From assembly GCA_964514215.1 (NCBI GenBank), contig CAZEPW010000005.1:1-64000 (forward strand): a DNA stretch of 64,000 nt, in the 5' to 3' direction. Source of the DNA: CAYQUC01 sp964514215. Its GTDB lineage: Bacteria; Pseudomonadota; Gammaproteobacteria; UBA6429; Thiohalophilaceae. The notes under the pieces are model-generated. The model saw only the letters and a list, made by a program, of their open reading frames with translations. It was not told the DNA's origin and ran no database searches. The translations under genes and the position numbers were made by a program. This document shows, in pieces, positions 25,631-35,048 of this stretch. Position 1 is the stretch's first letter. Each line of letters begins with the position of its first letter.

Positions 25631-25644
25631 TTGATACTAATCAG
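25631..25644 (-). promoter_or_regulatory. Possible FNR-like box upstream of the cus region
   Basis: TTGATACTAATCAG matches TTGAT-N4-ATCAA at nine of ten positions. It lies 86 bases before the GTG of the Cys-rich gene and has the same single deviation as the box at 11123 when read on the minus strand. About two such single-mismatch sites are expected by chance in 64 kb, and no good -10 element follows at the right distance. Confidence 0.22.
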
Positions 25645-25759
25645 CTAATATTAGCCGTAAGCCACTAATTAATCTCAAATTTATCTGAGAAAAATAGCTA
25701 TTTAAGATATTTCTGAAATTAATACTATCATTCCACAAAATAACGGATGAGATTAACAT

Positions 25760-26584
25760 TTATCTCACGTATTTTTTACGCATTTCGTCAAAAAAAGCGC
25801 GCGCCCCGCCCTTCATAAAATAATACTCTTTTACCTTTTTTTGTTGCAGGTAATACATCAGCCACCGAACTTGTTTTCCCGTTTCATCGTAAATATAAAT
25901 TGGAAGTTTTGAGCGCTTCGCTTTTTTGATGTAAACATCTAATTTATTATAATCATCAAGATTAGCTCGTTTTTCAATGGCCACAAATAAACCCAATGCT
26001 TCCCGTTGAAAAGGGTCACGTACGTCTAATACAATTGCCTCTTTAGAATTAATCTGAGATTCAAAATTATTAGGTGTAATTAGATGTTTCTTAAATTCTG
26101 ATTTAGTAATGATGTGTTTCGGATTTACCGGCGTTTGACCCAGTAAAACTGATTTTTCAGGATAACGCTTAGCCCAGTCTAAAACACCTTGATCATAAGC
26201 AATAACATTTTGAATTTTATTCTTGCGGCATTTTTGAGTTGCTTTATAGGATTTCATGCACGTTTTACCATTACAATAAACCACAATTTTTTTGTTTTGT
26301 GCCATCCTTAATTCTTGCATTTTTTTAACAAAGGTTTTTGAGGAAAGTGGAATATTGATAGCCCCTTTAATTCTGAGGGTATCAAACTCATACTTAGAAC
26401 GAACATCAACGACAGTAACATCATCCAATGAATTTTTAAGATCAACTATCGATATAATCGGAACCGCTGGATAACGCTGTCGCCCGGGAAATTCATCCGC
26501 AGCATAAACCGTGTTAAACATTACAAATAATGTTGTAAAAATTAAAATTACTGAATTAAGACATTTCAAATGATGTAGGTTCAT
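25760..26584 (-). CDS. Secreted protein with two rhodanese-like domains, second inactive
   Basis: A 274-residue protein with a signal peptide (to about A29). The first rhodanese domain (about 45-135) has VVDVRSKYEF and the active-site Cys in VVYCNGKTC (C104, with C109 nearby). The second (about 165-270) has VLDVRDPFQREALG, but its active-site loop reads IYDETGKQ, with no Cys, so it should not carry sulfur. The likely site is the periplasm, and the role may be sulfur transfer or redox handling. There is no obvious partner; the gene stands alone with 70-200-base gaps on both sides. Confidence 0.8.
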   Translation of the reverse strand: MNLHHLKCLNSVILIFTTLFVMFNTVYAADEFPGRQRYPAVPIISIVDLKNSLDDVTVVDVRSKYEFDTLRIKGAINIPLSSKTFVKKMQELRMAQNKKIVVYCNGKTCMKSYKATQKCRKNKIQNVIAYDQGVLDWAKRYPEKSVLLGQTPVNPKHIITKSEFKKHLITPNNFESQINSKEAIVLDVRDPFQREALGLFVAIEKRANLDDYNKLDVYIKKAKRSKLPIYIYDETGKQVRWLMYYLQQKKVKEYYFMKGGARAFFDEMRKKYVR

Positions 26585-26657
26585 TTTTATCCCTAACTAC
26601 TAAAATTTAATAATGCCAAATTTTTACTCTTATTTTTAGAACTATGCAACCAGTATT

Positions 26658-27470
26658 TTACCAACAGGCTTTGTAATCATCCTTTTCAACAATAAGTTGT
26701 AGCGCCATTGAAGCCTGACTAAAGCCATTTTTTGCCGATTTTTCCCACCATTTTACTGCTTCACAATAATTTTTAAGTACGCCATCACCGTTAGCAAACA
26801 AGGAACCTAAATTATACTGCGCCATCGCATCACCACTTGATGCGGCTCTACGCCACCATTTATGGGCTTTGCCAAAGTCGCGCTTAATCGTGGTATTACC
26901 CATGGCATACAACATACCTAAATTATACTGCGAATCGGTATTGCCATGACTGGCGGATAACTGCCACCAATATATCGCTTTTTTAAGATCACGTTTAGTG
27001 CCTTCGCCATCGGCATAAGCGACTCCAAGATTATGTTGTGCATGATGATTGCCGCCTTTAGCGGCTGCTTGATACCAGTGAACGGCATCTTTTGCACTCC
27101 GTACAACACCTTTTCCCATGTCATACATCATTGCAGTATAAAACTGCGCATCAACAATGTCATTCTGAGCTAACGGTAACCAGATCCGAAACGCCACCAC
27201 AAACTCGCCGTCATTATAATGGCGCATTGCTTGTTGAGATTGACTCTTTGCATTTGGTGTGCGAAAACCAATTGAAGATAAAACTGTCGTTGCTATCGGT
27301 GGGTTAGGTTGAGCAATGATTATATTGTTATTGACGGAGATAACTGCATACGCTGGCGAAAAAGCCACTAAACACAAAACCAACACCAATGCGACACTAT
27401 AGCAATAGAGTGTGTTACTAGGCTTGGCTACTGTTGCAATTACTTTTACTTGATTTTTATGCTGATACAT
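26658..27470 (-). CDS. Sel1-repeat (TPR-like) protein
   Basis: A 270-residue protein with an N-terminal hydrophobic segment (about 22-43) acting as signal or anchor. Five Sel1-like repeats of about 36 residues follow, for example AAKGGNHHAQHNLGVAYADGEG and the AASSGDAMAQYNLGSLFANGDG unit. Such repeats bind partner proteins and occur in envelope and signalling proteins. No enzymatic domain is present. A specific partner cannot be named from the context. Confidence 0.8.
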   Translation of the reverse strand: MYQHKNQVKVIATVAKPSNTLYCYSVALVLVLCLVAFSPAYAVISVNNNIIIAQPNPPIATTVLSSIGFRTPNAKSQSQQAMRHYNDGEFVVAFRIWLPLAQNDIVDAQFYTAMMYDMGKGVVRSAKDAVHWYQAAAKGGNHHAQHNLGVAYADGEGTKRDLKKAIYWWQLSASHGNTDSQYNLGMLYAMGNTTIKRDFGKAHKWWRRAASSGDAMAQYNLGSLFANGDGVLKNYCEAVKWWEKSAKNGFSQASMALQLIVEKDDYKACW

Positions 27471-27576
27471 TTAATTACACCTTACTGAATAACAGGTCTT
27501 ATTAACTGTATCGTCTAGATTACGACTGGACTTTAAATATCCATTTAATTTTTAAATTTCAATAAGTTAGTGAAAA

Positions 27577-27846
27577 TTAATACTTGTGAAAGGCATTTTC
27601 TACAGTGGCAACCATTGAATCCCATTCGGAGCCGCAGTTTTCACCTTTTGCGGTAATTTCCATTAGTGCATAAGCAGTTTCGCGACTCTCTGGTGTAAAT
27701 TCTGATAGCTTTTTTAATAAATACAAATGCCCGCCTTTCGGAGTATCGAGCGTTTTTATTAAGGCAAAAATGAGTAACGATTGCCCTGATTTGGGATCAT
27801 CGCTAATTTGTTTGATAATTTTATTATAAAATTCTGAATTCATCAT
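27577..27846 (-). CDS. Small hypothetical protein
   Basis: An 89-residue protein with no signal peptide or transmembrane segment and no family I recognise. It looks mostly helical and slightly acidic, with one Cys near residue 71 (GENCGSEWD). It lies just past the terminator of the fba operon, on the same strand, and so probably has its own promoter or depends on read-through. A plausible ATG pair begins it (MMNSEF). Confidence 0.5.
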   Translation of the reverse strand: MMNSEFYNKIIKQISDDPKSGQSLLIFALIKTLDTPKGGHLYLLKKLSEFTPESRETAYALMEITAKGENCGSEWDSMVATVENAFHKY

Positions 27847-27870
27847 AATTATTGCGGGTTATAAGCGACT

Positions 27871-27901
27871 AATAAAAAAGGGCAGTATAACAACTGCCCT
27901 T
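27871..27901 (-). terminator. Intrinsic terminator of the tkt-gap-pgk-pyk-fba operon
   Basis: On the minus strand AAGGGCAGT and ACTGCCCTT (27901-27893 with 27886-27878) form a nine-pair stem with a six-base loop, directly followed by a run of T residues down to 27871. It begins 26 bases after the fba stop. Stem and T-run are textbook quality. Confidence 0.9.
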
Positions 27902-27926
27902 AATTAAATACAAAAACTAGCTGAAA

Positions 27927-29006
27927 TTAAGCAGCATTCGCTTTTGAGATTTTTTGATCTAATTCACCTGAAGCATAACGTGTAACCATATCGTCTAGGC
28001 TAATAGGTTTAATTTTAGCGGCATTACCGGCACTACCAAAAGCTTCAAAACGTGCCACACAAATACCTTTCATTGCAGCAGTTGCGGCTTTTAAGAATTT
28101 ACGTGGATCAAAGTTAGCGGCATTATCTTGTAAATGTTGACGCACAGCACCCGTTGAAGCCATGCGTAAATCAGTATCAATATTCACTTTACGAACACCG
28201 TGTTTAATGCCTTCTACGATTTCTTCAACAGGCACACCAAATGTTTGTCCCATTTCACCACCATGACTATTAATAATTTTTAGCCATTCTTGAGGTACAG
28301 ACGATGAACCGTGCATGACTAAATGCGTGTTAGGAATGCGTTCATGAATTTCTTTAATTCGATCAATTCTTAATACGTCACCCGTTGGTTCTTTAGTAAA
28401 TTTATAAGCACCGTGTGAAGTACCAATAGCAATAGCAAGTGCATCTACACCGGTTTGATCCACAAAATCAGCGGCTTCTTCAACGCTGGTTAAGAGCATA
28501 TCCAAGTCTAATTTACCTTCAGCACCGTGACCGTCTTCTTCGCCCATTTCGCCCGTTTCTAACGAACCTAAACAACCAAGCTCACCTTCCACTGATACAC
28601 CACCAGAATGTGCCATCTCAACCACTGTTTTAGTGACATCAACATTGTATTCAAATGATGAAGGTGTTTTCATGTCGGCCATTAAAGAACCATCCATCAT
28701 CACCGAACTAAAACCAGACTGCATTGAACGTAAACAAACGCCAGGAGCAGAACCATGATCTTGATGCATAACAATTGGAATATGCGGATACATTTCAATT
28801 GCAGCAGAAATTAAATGACGTAGGAACGGTTCGCCAGCATAAGAGCGAGCACCAGCTGAACCTTGCATGATAACAGGGCTATTTGTTTGATCCGCAGCTT
28901 GCATGATCGCATGCACTTGTTCCATATTGTTGACGTTAAATGCAGGCATACCATAAGAATTTTCAGCCGCATGATCTAATAATTGTCGAAGTGATATAAG
29001 GGCCAT
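27927..29006 (-). CDS. fba: Class II fructose-bisphosphate aldolase (CbbA-like)
   Basis: Zn-dependent aldolase joining or splitting glyceraldehyde 3-phosphate and dihydroxyacetone phosphate in the glycolytic, gluconeogenic or Calvin direction. The 359-residue length and the motifs MHQDHGSAPG (zinc His residues), SVEGELGCLGSLETGEMG, TSHGAYKF and MHGSSSVP fit the longer class IIB/CbbA form. It is the last gene of the operon, 91 bases after pyk, and is followed by a strong terminator. The start follows a GAGGTGCC region. Confidence 0.96.
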   Translation of the reverse strand: MALISLRQLLDHAAENSYGMPAFNVNNMEQVHAIMQAADQTNSPVIMQGSAGARSYAGEPFLRHLISAAIEMYPHIPIVMHQDHGSAPGVCLRSMQSGFSSVMMDGSLMADMKTPSSFEYNVDVTKTVVEMAHSGGVSVEGELGCLGSLETGEMGEEDGHGAEGKLDLDMLLTSVEEAADFVDQTGVDALAIAIGTSHGAYKFTKEPTGDVLRIDRIKEIHERIPNTHLVMHGSSSVPQEWLKIINSHGGEMGQTFGVPVEEIVEGIKHGVRKVNIDTDLRMASTGAVRQHLQDNAANFDPRKFLKAATAAMKGICVARFEAFGSAGNAAKIKPISLDDMVTRYASGELDQKISKANAA

Positions 29007-29097
29007 TGGGCACCTCCTCTAGTGATTTTAGAAAAAAAATGTTTTTAATTGCTGCCTTGCAAACAAAACAACAAACAAAGTAATAAATTAACGCTTA

Positions 29098-30543
29098 TTA
29101 AGCATCATAATCATCGCCAACACGAATTATTTTCATCGCATTCGTTCCGCCGTCCTTACCAATAACCTCGCCCATCGTGATGATAATTAAATCACCATCT
29201 CGAACCGTACCGCGACGACGAAGCTCATCCACAGCTTCTTTATTGATTTGGGCATGATTGGTTGATGTAATCTCAAAACTAACAGGATACACACCACGAT
29301 ACATGGTTACTTTTCTACGCGTATCAACATGGCTCGTCAAGGCATAGATAGGTAATCCAGAGCTAATTCGTGACATCCATAATGCCGTTGATCCGGACTC
29401 GGTTAATGCCGCAATGGCCTTCACACCGAGGTGATTAGCGGTATACATGGTAGCCATCGCAACGGCTTCATCAATACGATGAAAAGTGGTATTAATCCGA
29501 TGATCCGATACCTTTGCTATTCGGCTTTTTTCAGCTTCAAGACAAATTCGGTTCATTGCTGTAATAGCAATATCGGGATATAAACCGGTTGCTGTTTCAG
29601 CGGATAACATCACCGCATCGGTGCCATCCAATACTGAATTTGCCACATCAAATACTTCAGCACGAGTTGGAATTTGTTCGCTTATCATCGACTCCATCAT
29701 TTGTGTCGCGGTGATAACAGCACGATTCATTTCACGGGCTAATTTAATTAAACGTTTTTGAACAGGCGGTAATGCAGCATCACCAATTTCAACACCTAAA
29801 TCGCCACGAGCAATCATAATCACATCGGAGGCTTCAATAATCCCTTCTAATATGCCTTCTTTTAACGCTTCGCTGCGTTCGATTTTAGCAACAATACCGC
29901 CATGACCACCGGCTTCACGTAATAGTTTTCGCGCTAGATGAATATCATCGGCACTTAAACAAAAAGATACGGCTAAGTAATCGGCTTTCATTTTTGCCGC
30001 GGTGACGATGTCTTGTAAATCTTTTTCTGTTAAAGCTGGCGCAGAAAGGCCACCACCTTGGAGGTTGATGCCTTTTCGATTTTTTAAAATGCCACCAACA
30101 ACGACACGACAAACTACTTTGGTATCAACAACTTCATTGACCCAAAACGATAATCGACCATCATCCAGCAATAAAGTATCGCCACGTTTAACATCATTGG
30201 GTAATGATTTATACGCAACACCAACACATTCGTTAGTTCCTGCATTAGCATCAAAGCTGGTATCCAACGTAAAAGTGGCACCTTCAGTAAGCTTAACTTC
30301 ACCATTGATGAAGTTATCAACTCGAATTTTTGGACCTTGTAAATCACATAACACACCAATTTGTCGACCATGAGCGCGTGCTCGATTTCGCAAAGTTTCA
30401 GCGCGAACAATATGTTCTTCTGCAGTTCCATGCGAAAAATTAATGCGCACGACATCAACTCCCGCTTCAATAATTTTATCCATCATCTTAGGATCATCGG
30501 TTGATGGTCCTAATGTTGCCAATATTTTGGTTCGTCGTAACAT
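29098..30543 (-). CDS. pyk: Pyruvate kinase
   Basis: Transfers phosphate from phosphoenolpyruvate to ADP. At 481 residues it has the size of the PykA-type enzyme. Motifs visible include RRTKILATLGPSTDD, RINFSHG, LCDLQGPKIRV, the catalytic-lysine region IVAKIERSEAL, IARGDLGVEIG and ATQMMESMI. The C-terminal allosteric domain is complete and ends GTNAMKIIRVG. Its place between pgk and fba is shared by many autotrophic and methylotrophic gammaproteobacteria. Confidence 0.97.
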   Translation of the reverse strand: MLRRTKILATLGPSTDDPKMMDKIIEAGVDVVRINFSHGTAEEHIVRAETLRNRARAHGRQIGVLCDLQGPKIRVDNFINGEVKLTEGATFTLDTSFDANAGTNECVGVAYKSLPNDVKRGDTLLLDDGRLSFWVNEVVDTKVVCRVVVGGILKNRKGINLQGGGLSAPALTEKDLQDIVTAAKMKADYLAVSFCLSADDIHLARKLLREAGGHGGIVAKIERSEALKEGILEGIIEASDVIMIARGDLGVEIGDAALPPVQKRLIKLAREMNRAVITATQMMESMISEQIPTRAEVFDVANSVLDGTDAVMLSAETATGLYPDIAITAMNRICLEAEKSRIAKVSDHRINTTFHRIDEAVAMATMYTANHLGVKAIAALTESGSTALWMSRISSGLPIYALTSHVDTRRKVTMYRGVYPVSFEITSTNHAQINKEAVDELRRRGTVRDGDLIIITMGEVIGKDGGTNAMKIIRVGDDYDA

Positions 30544-30634
30544 TATTTATTTCTTCAATTTTCGTACATTAATATAATTATTATAACGCGGGCATCAAAG
30601 CCCAACACTATAAAACAAATTTCTTAAATTTTAA

Positions 30635-31813
30635 TTACTTAGCGCGTTGCTCTAAAATTTCAACTGCGGGTAGCTTTTTACCTTCTAAAAATTCTAGAAA
30701 AGCACCACCACCAGTAGAAATATAAGACACCTTATCAGCAATATCATATTTATCAACTGCTGCTAATGTATCACCACCGCCAGCAATTGAAAATGCGCTG
30801 CTTTCGGCAATCGCCATTGATATTGCTTTAGTGCCCTCACCAAATTGATCAAACTCAAAAACACCAACGGGGCCATTCCAAACAATCGTTCCGGCATTTT
30901 TAATAACCTCGGCTAATTCTTTAGCGGTATCTGGTCCGATATCAAAAACCAAGTCGTCATCAGCAATATCGGCCACCGCTTTTAGTGTTGCTTCTGCAGA
31001 TTCTGCAAATTCTTTGGCACAAACCACATCCGTTGGAACTGGTATACTGCCACCTTTCTCAATCGCGGCAGCGGTTAGTTTTTTAGCCGTTCCAACTAAA
31101 TCTTCTTCGTATAATGATTTACCAACATTATGGCCTTGAGCCGCTATAAACGTATTTGCAATGCCGCCACCAACAATTAACTGATCAACAATTTTTGATA
31201 ATGATTCTAACACGGTTAGTTTGGTCGACACTTTTGAACCACCCACAATAGCAACCATTGGTCGAGCAGGATTATCTAAAGCCTTACCTAACGCATCTAA
31301 TTCACCGGCAAGCAAAGGTCCGGCACAGGCAGTTGCCGCAAATTTCGCAACACCGTGTGTTGAGGCTTGTGCGCGATGCGCTGTACCAAAAGCATCCATC
31401 ACATACACATCACATAATTCAGCATATTGTTTTGACAGTGTATCTTCATTTTTCTTTTCACCGTTATTAAAACGAACATTTTCACAAATAACGACTTCAC
31501 CATCGGCAATACTTGGAGCATTGGTTAAATAATCTTTAATTAACTTAACATCCTTACCTAATAAACCCGCTAAATGTGTTGCAACGGGTTGTAATGAAAA
31601 CTCATCGGCTGGCTCACCTTCAGTTGGACGGCCAAGATGTGACATTAACATCACTTTAGCACCGGCTTTAAGACAGTGTTCGATGGTTGGCATTGATGCG
31701 CGAATACGTTTATCCGATGTTACTTTGCCATCTTTAACCGGAACATTTAAGTCCTGGCGAATTAAAACCCGTTTACCGGCTAAATCTAAATCTATCATAT
31801 TGATTACGGACAT
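30635..31813 (-). CDS. pgk: Phosphoglycerate kinase
   Basis: Reversible ATP-linked conversion of 3-phosphoglycerate and 1,3-bisphosphoglycerate. The 392-residue length is normal. Motifs are KRVLIRQDLNVPVKDG, LMSHLGRPTEG, AFGTAHRAQAST, VGGSKVSTKL, WNGPVGVFE and the nucleotide-binding GGGDTLAAV followed by STGGGAFLE. It is separated from gap by a terminator-like hairpin, so its expression may be set partly independently. The ATG is preceded by GGAGATACG. Confidence 0.97.
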   Translation of the reverse strand: MSVINMIDLDLAGKRVLIRQDLNVPVKDGKVTSDKRIRASMPTIEHCLKAGAKVMLMSHLGRPTEGEPADEFSLQPVATHLAGLLGKDVKLIKDYLTNAPSIADGEVVICENVRFNNGEKKNEDTLSKQYAELCDVYVMDAFGTAHRAQASTHGVAKFAATACAGPLLAGELDALGKALDNPARPMVAIVGGSKVSTKLTVLESLSKIVDQLIVGGGIANTFIAAQGHNVGKSLYEEDLVGTAKKLTAAAIEKGGSIPVPTDVVCAKEFAESAEATLKAVADIADDDLVFDIGPDTAKELAEVIKNAGTIVWNGPVGVFEFDQFGEGTKAISMAIAESSAFSIAGGGDTLAAVDKYDIADKVSYISTGGGAFLEFLEGKKLPAVEILEQRAK

Positions 31814-31891
31814 TAACGTATCTCCAAATAATATTTATTTTAAAAATGAATTTGTTAATAAATCGTATAAAAATCGATTAACAAATTTATT

Positions 31892-31932
31892 TAATAAAAA
31901 TGAGCTGCGCAGTAATAAAACGACGCAGCTCA
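31892..31932 (-). terminator. Terminator-like hairpin between gap and pgk
   Basis: On the minus strand TGAGCTGCG (31932-31924) pairs with CGCAGCTCA (31909-31901) in a perfect nine-pair stem, followed by TTTTTATT. It lies 11 bases after the gap stop, inside a set of genes that otherwise looks like an operon. It probably lowers or separates expression of pgk, pyk and fba relative to tkt and gap. Confidence 0.75.
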
Positions 31933-31943
31933 AATTATTAGCG

Positions 31944-32945
31944 TTAGTTTTTAGCTACATACTCAACAAAACGCATCATGTTGCAAGTATAACCATATTC
32001 ATTGTCATACCATGAAACCACTTTTACAAATGTTCCATCTAAAGCAATACCAGCACCGGCATCAAAGATTGACGATTGACTGCAACCACGATAGTCAGTA
32101 GAAACAACTTTATCTTCGGTGTAACCCAGTGTGCCTTTCATTGAACCTTCAGAAGCTTCTTTCATCGCAGCACAAATTTCTTCGTATGTTGCCGGTTTAT
32201 CCAACTCAACGGTTAAATCAACCACGGAAACATCCGATGATGGAATACGAAAAGCCATACCGGTTAACTTGCCATTTAATTCTGGTAACACAACACCTAC
32301 GGCTTTCGCTGCACCGGTTGACGATGGGATAATATTTTCAAATACACCACGACCACCGCGCCAATCTTTTTGCGAAGGACCATCAACGGTTTTTTGTGTT
32401 GCAGTAGACGCATGAACCGTTGTCATTAAACCGCGTTTAAGACCCCATTTATCATTCAACACTTTAGCAACCGGAGCTAAGCAATTGGTTGTGCAAGATG
32501 CTGCTGATACAATTGCTTGACCGGCATACGATTCATGATTAACGCCATACACAAACATGGGTGTACCGTCTTTCGATGGCGCTGACTGCACAACTTTTTT
32601 GGCACCAGCGTCGATATGTTTTTGACACGATTCTTCTGTTAAAAAGAAACCAGTAGAGTCAATGACGATTTCAGCGCCAACATCACCCCATTTTAAATCA
32701 GCTGGATCACGTTCTGCAGTTAAGCGAATTTTTTTACCATTTACAATTAAGTTACCCGCATCTGAAGATACTTCGCCATCAAAACGGCCATGAACTGAAT
32801 CATACTTCAACATATACGCTAAATAATCTGCATCCAATAAATCATTAATACCAACAATTTCGATATCTTTAAAATCTTGAGCTACCGCACGAAAAACCAT
32901 TCGCCCAATACGGCCAAAACCGTTTATACCAACTTTAAGTGTCAT
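31944..32945 (-). CDS. gap: Glyceraldehyde-3-phosphate dehydrogenase, type I
   Basis: NAD(P)-linked oxidation or reduction between glyceraldehyde 3-phosphate and 1,3-bisphosphoglycerate. The start at 32945 is chosen because AGGAG lies 8 bases upstream; an ATG six bases earlier is only 2 bases from it. The roughly 333-residue protein shows KVGINGFGRIGR, the active-site SCTTNCLAP and WYDNEYGY. Coenzyme choice (NAD versus NADP) cannot be fixed with confidence by eye. Hairpins flank the gene on both sides. Confidence 0.97.
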   Translation of the reverse strand: MTLKVGINGFGRIGRMVFRAVAQDFKDIEIVGINDLLDADYLAYMLKYDSVHGRFDGEVSSDAGNLIVNGKKIRLTAERDPADLKWGDVGAEIVIDSTGFFLTEESCQKHIDAGAKKVVQSAPSKDGTPMFVYGVNHESYAGQAIVSAASCTTNCLAPVAKVLNDKWGLKRGLMTTVHASTATQKTVDGPSQKDWRGGRGVFENIIPSSTGAAKAVGVVLPELNGKLTGMAFRIPSSDVSVVDLTVELDKPATYEEICAAMKEASEGSMKGTLGYTEDKVVSTDYRGCSQSSIFDAGAGIALDGTFVKVVSWYDNEYGYTCNMMRFVEYVAKN

Positions 32946-33004
32946 GAACATCTCTCCTAAAAATATAATTAAAATTTTTTTATAATAAGAACTAAAATTA
33001 GACC

Positions 33005-33046
33005 TTAACTTTCAAGGAGCAACACTACCGCTATCTTGAAAGTTAA
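33005..33046 (-). other. Perfect 12-bp stem-loop between tkt and gap
   Basis: TTAACTTTCAAG (33005-33016) is the exact reverse complement of CTTGAAAGTTAA (33035-33046), with an 18-base loop. On the minus strand it begins 14 bases after the tkt stop. No immediate T-run follows (GGTCTAATTTT), so it may be an RNA processing or stabilising element or a leaky terminator rather than a full stop. Confidence 0.6.
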
Positions 33047-33059
33047 CGTCGTAAATTAT

Positions 33060-35048
33060 TTACATAACTTCTTCAACAGCCTTCACTACATTTTCAACAG
33101 TGAAACCAAAGTGTTTGAATAATTCACTTGCTGGGGCTGATTCACCGAATGTATCAATACCAACAACCTTACCATTAAGGCCAGCATATTTGTACCAAGC
33201 GCCAGTGACAGCAGCTTCAACAACAACTCGACTGCTAACCGCTGCAGGAAGTACAGATTCACGATAAGCAGCATCTTGTGCATCAAAAATATTGGTACAA
33301 GGCATAGACACTACGCGAATTTTCTTGGCCGATAGTTTTTCTGCGGCATCCATCGCAAGAGCAACTTCAGAACCGGTCGCAATAATAATTGCGTCGGGTG
33401 TACCGTCACAATCTTTTAAGATGTAACCGCCTTTTGTAACATTGCTGATTTGAGCTGCTGAACGATTTTGAAATGGCAGCGCTTGACGAGAGAAGATTAA
33501 AGTCGAAGGGCCTTCTTTACGTTCGAGCGCGGCTTTCCAGCAGATGGCACTTTCTAAGGTGTCACATGGTCGCCAAACATTCATATTAGGAATCATGCGT
33601 AATGTTGGAATTTGCTCTACCGCTTGATGCGTTGGGCCATCTTCCCCCAAACCAATCGAGTCATGAGAGAACACAAAAATACTACGAATTTTCATTAATG
33701 CTGCCATGCGTAACGCATTACGAGCATATTCAGAAAACATTAAGAAAGTTGCACCAAATGGAATTAAACCACCGTGCAGAGCAATACCATTCATAATGGC
33801 GGACATACCAAATTCACGCACACCGTAATTGATGTAGTTGCTATCGGGAGAATCAGCACGCATGGGCTTATAACCAGACCATTCGGTTAAATTAGAACAC
33901 CCTAAATCAGCAGAGCCACCAAAGATTTCAGGTAACAATGCAGCATACCCTTCAATTGATGCTAACGATGCTTGGCGGGTTGCTTTGGTTTCTGCTTTTG
34001 AATTCGTTTCTGACACAAATTTATCAGACTCTGTAGCCCAATCAGCCGGTAACTCACCGGCCATGCGGCGTTCAAATTCTGCTGCTAGCTCCGGACTTGC
34101 TTTTTTATAAGCCGCAAATTTATCATTCCATGCAGACTCGGCAGCAGCGCCTTTATCTTTTGCACTCCATCCGGCATAAACATCATCCGGTATAACAAAC
34201 GCATCGTGTGTCCAGCCTAATTCTTTTCGTGTTAATGCAATTTCATCATCACCTAAAGGTGCGCCATGACAGCCATGAGTCCCTTGTTTATTGGGTGAAC
34301 CAAAACCAATGGTGGTTTTGCAGCAAATCATCGTAGGTTTATCGGTAACCGCTTTTGCGGCATCCACTGCTTTAGAGATAGCAGCAGCATCATGCCCATC
34401 AACATTCGCAATAACGTGCCAACCATAAGCTTCAAATCGTTTAGGGGTATCATCCGTAAACCAGCCTTCAACATGACCATCGATTGAAATACCATTGTCA
34501 TCCCAAAATGCGATTAACTTGCCTAAGCCTAAAGTTCCCGCTAAGGAACAAGCCTCGTGTGAGATACCTTCCATTAAACAACCATCACCTAAAAACACAT
34601 AGGTATTGTGATCCACAATATCCATATCGCCTTTATTAAACTCGGCTGCCATTGCACGTTCAGCAATTGCCATACCAACCGCATTGGTAATACCTTGTCC
34701 TAAAGGACCCGTGGTTGTTTCAACACCCGGTGCATAACCGTACTCTGGATGCCCCGGTGTTTTTGAATGTAATTGACGGAAGTTTTTAAGATCGTCAATT
34801 GAAAGATCGTAACCGGTTAAATGCAGTAAAGAATAAATTAACATTGAACCATGACCATTAGATAAAATAAATCGATCACGATCTGCCCATTTAGGGTTTT
34901 TTGGGTTGTGCTGCATGTGGTCATTCCACAAGACTTCTGCGATATCAGCCATGCCCATTGGTGCACCTGGGTGGCCGGAATTAGCCTTTTGTACTGCGTC
35001 CATACTCAAAGCGCGAATTGCATTTGCGAGTTCTCTGCGATCTGTCAT
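33060..35048 (-). CDS. tkt: Transketolase
   Basis: Thiamine-diphosphate enzyme moving two-carbon units in the pentose phosphate or Calvin cycle. The 662-residue length is typical. Motifs include the N-terminal LSMDAVQKANSGHPGAPMG, the ThDP/metal-binding GDGCLMEGISHEACSLAG, the pyrimidine-domain FVFSHDSIGLGEDGPTHQ and the C-terminal domain ending near GFTVENVV. It leads the run tkt-gap-pgk-pyk-fba. No Rubisco or phosphoribulokinase is in view, so autotrophy is only suggested by this order. Confidence 0.97.
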   Translation of the reverse strand: MTDRRELANAIRALSMDAVQKANSGHPGAPMGMADIAEVLWNDHMQHNPKNPKWADRDRFILSNGHGSMLIYSLLHLTGYDLSIDDLKNFRQLHSKTPGHPEYGYAPGVETTTGPLGQGITNAVGMAIAERAMAAEFNKGDMDIVDHNTYVFLGDGCLMEGISHEACSLAGTLGLGKLIAFWDDNGISIDGHVEGWFTDDTPKRFEAYGWHVIANVDGHDAAAISKAVDAAKAVTDKPTMICCKTTIGFGSPNKQGTHGCHGAPLGDDEIALTRKELGWTHDAFVIPDDVYAGWSAKDKGAAAESAWNDKFAAYKKASPELAAEFERRMAGELPADWATESDKFVSETNSKAETKATRQASLASIEGYAALLPEIFGGSADLGCSNLTEWSGYKPMRADSPDSNYINYGVREFGMSAIMNGIALHGGLIPFGATFLMFSEYARNALRMAALMKIRSIFVFSHDSIGLGEDGPTHQAVEQIPTLRMIPNMNVWRPCDTLESAICWKAALERKEGPSTLIFSRQALPFQNRSAAQISNVTKGGYILKDCDGTPDAIIIATGSEVALAMDAAEKLSAKKIRVVSMPCTNIFDAQDAAYRESVLPAAVSSRVVVEAAVTGAWYKYAGLNGKVVGIDTFGESAPASELFKHFGFTVENVVKAVEEVM

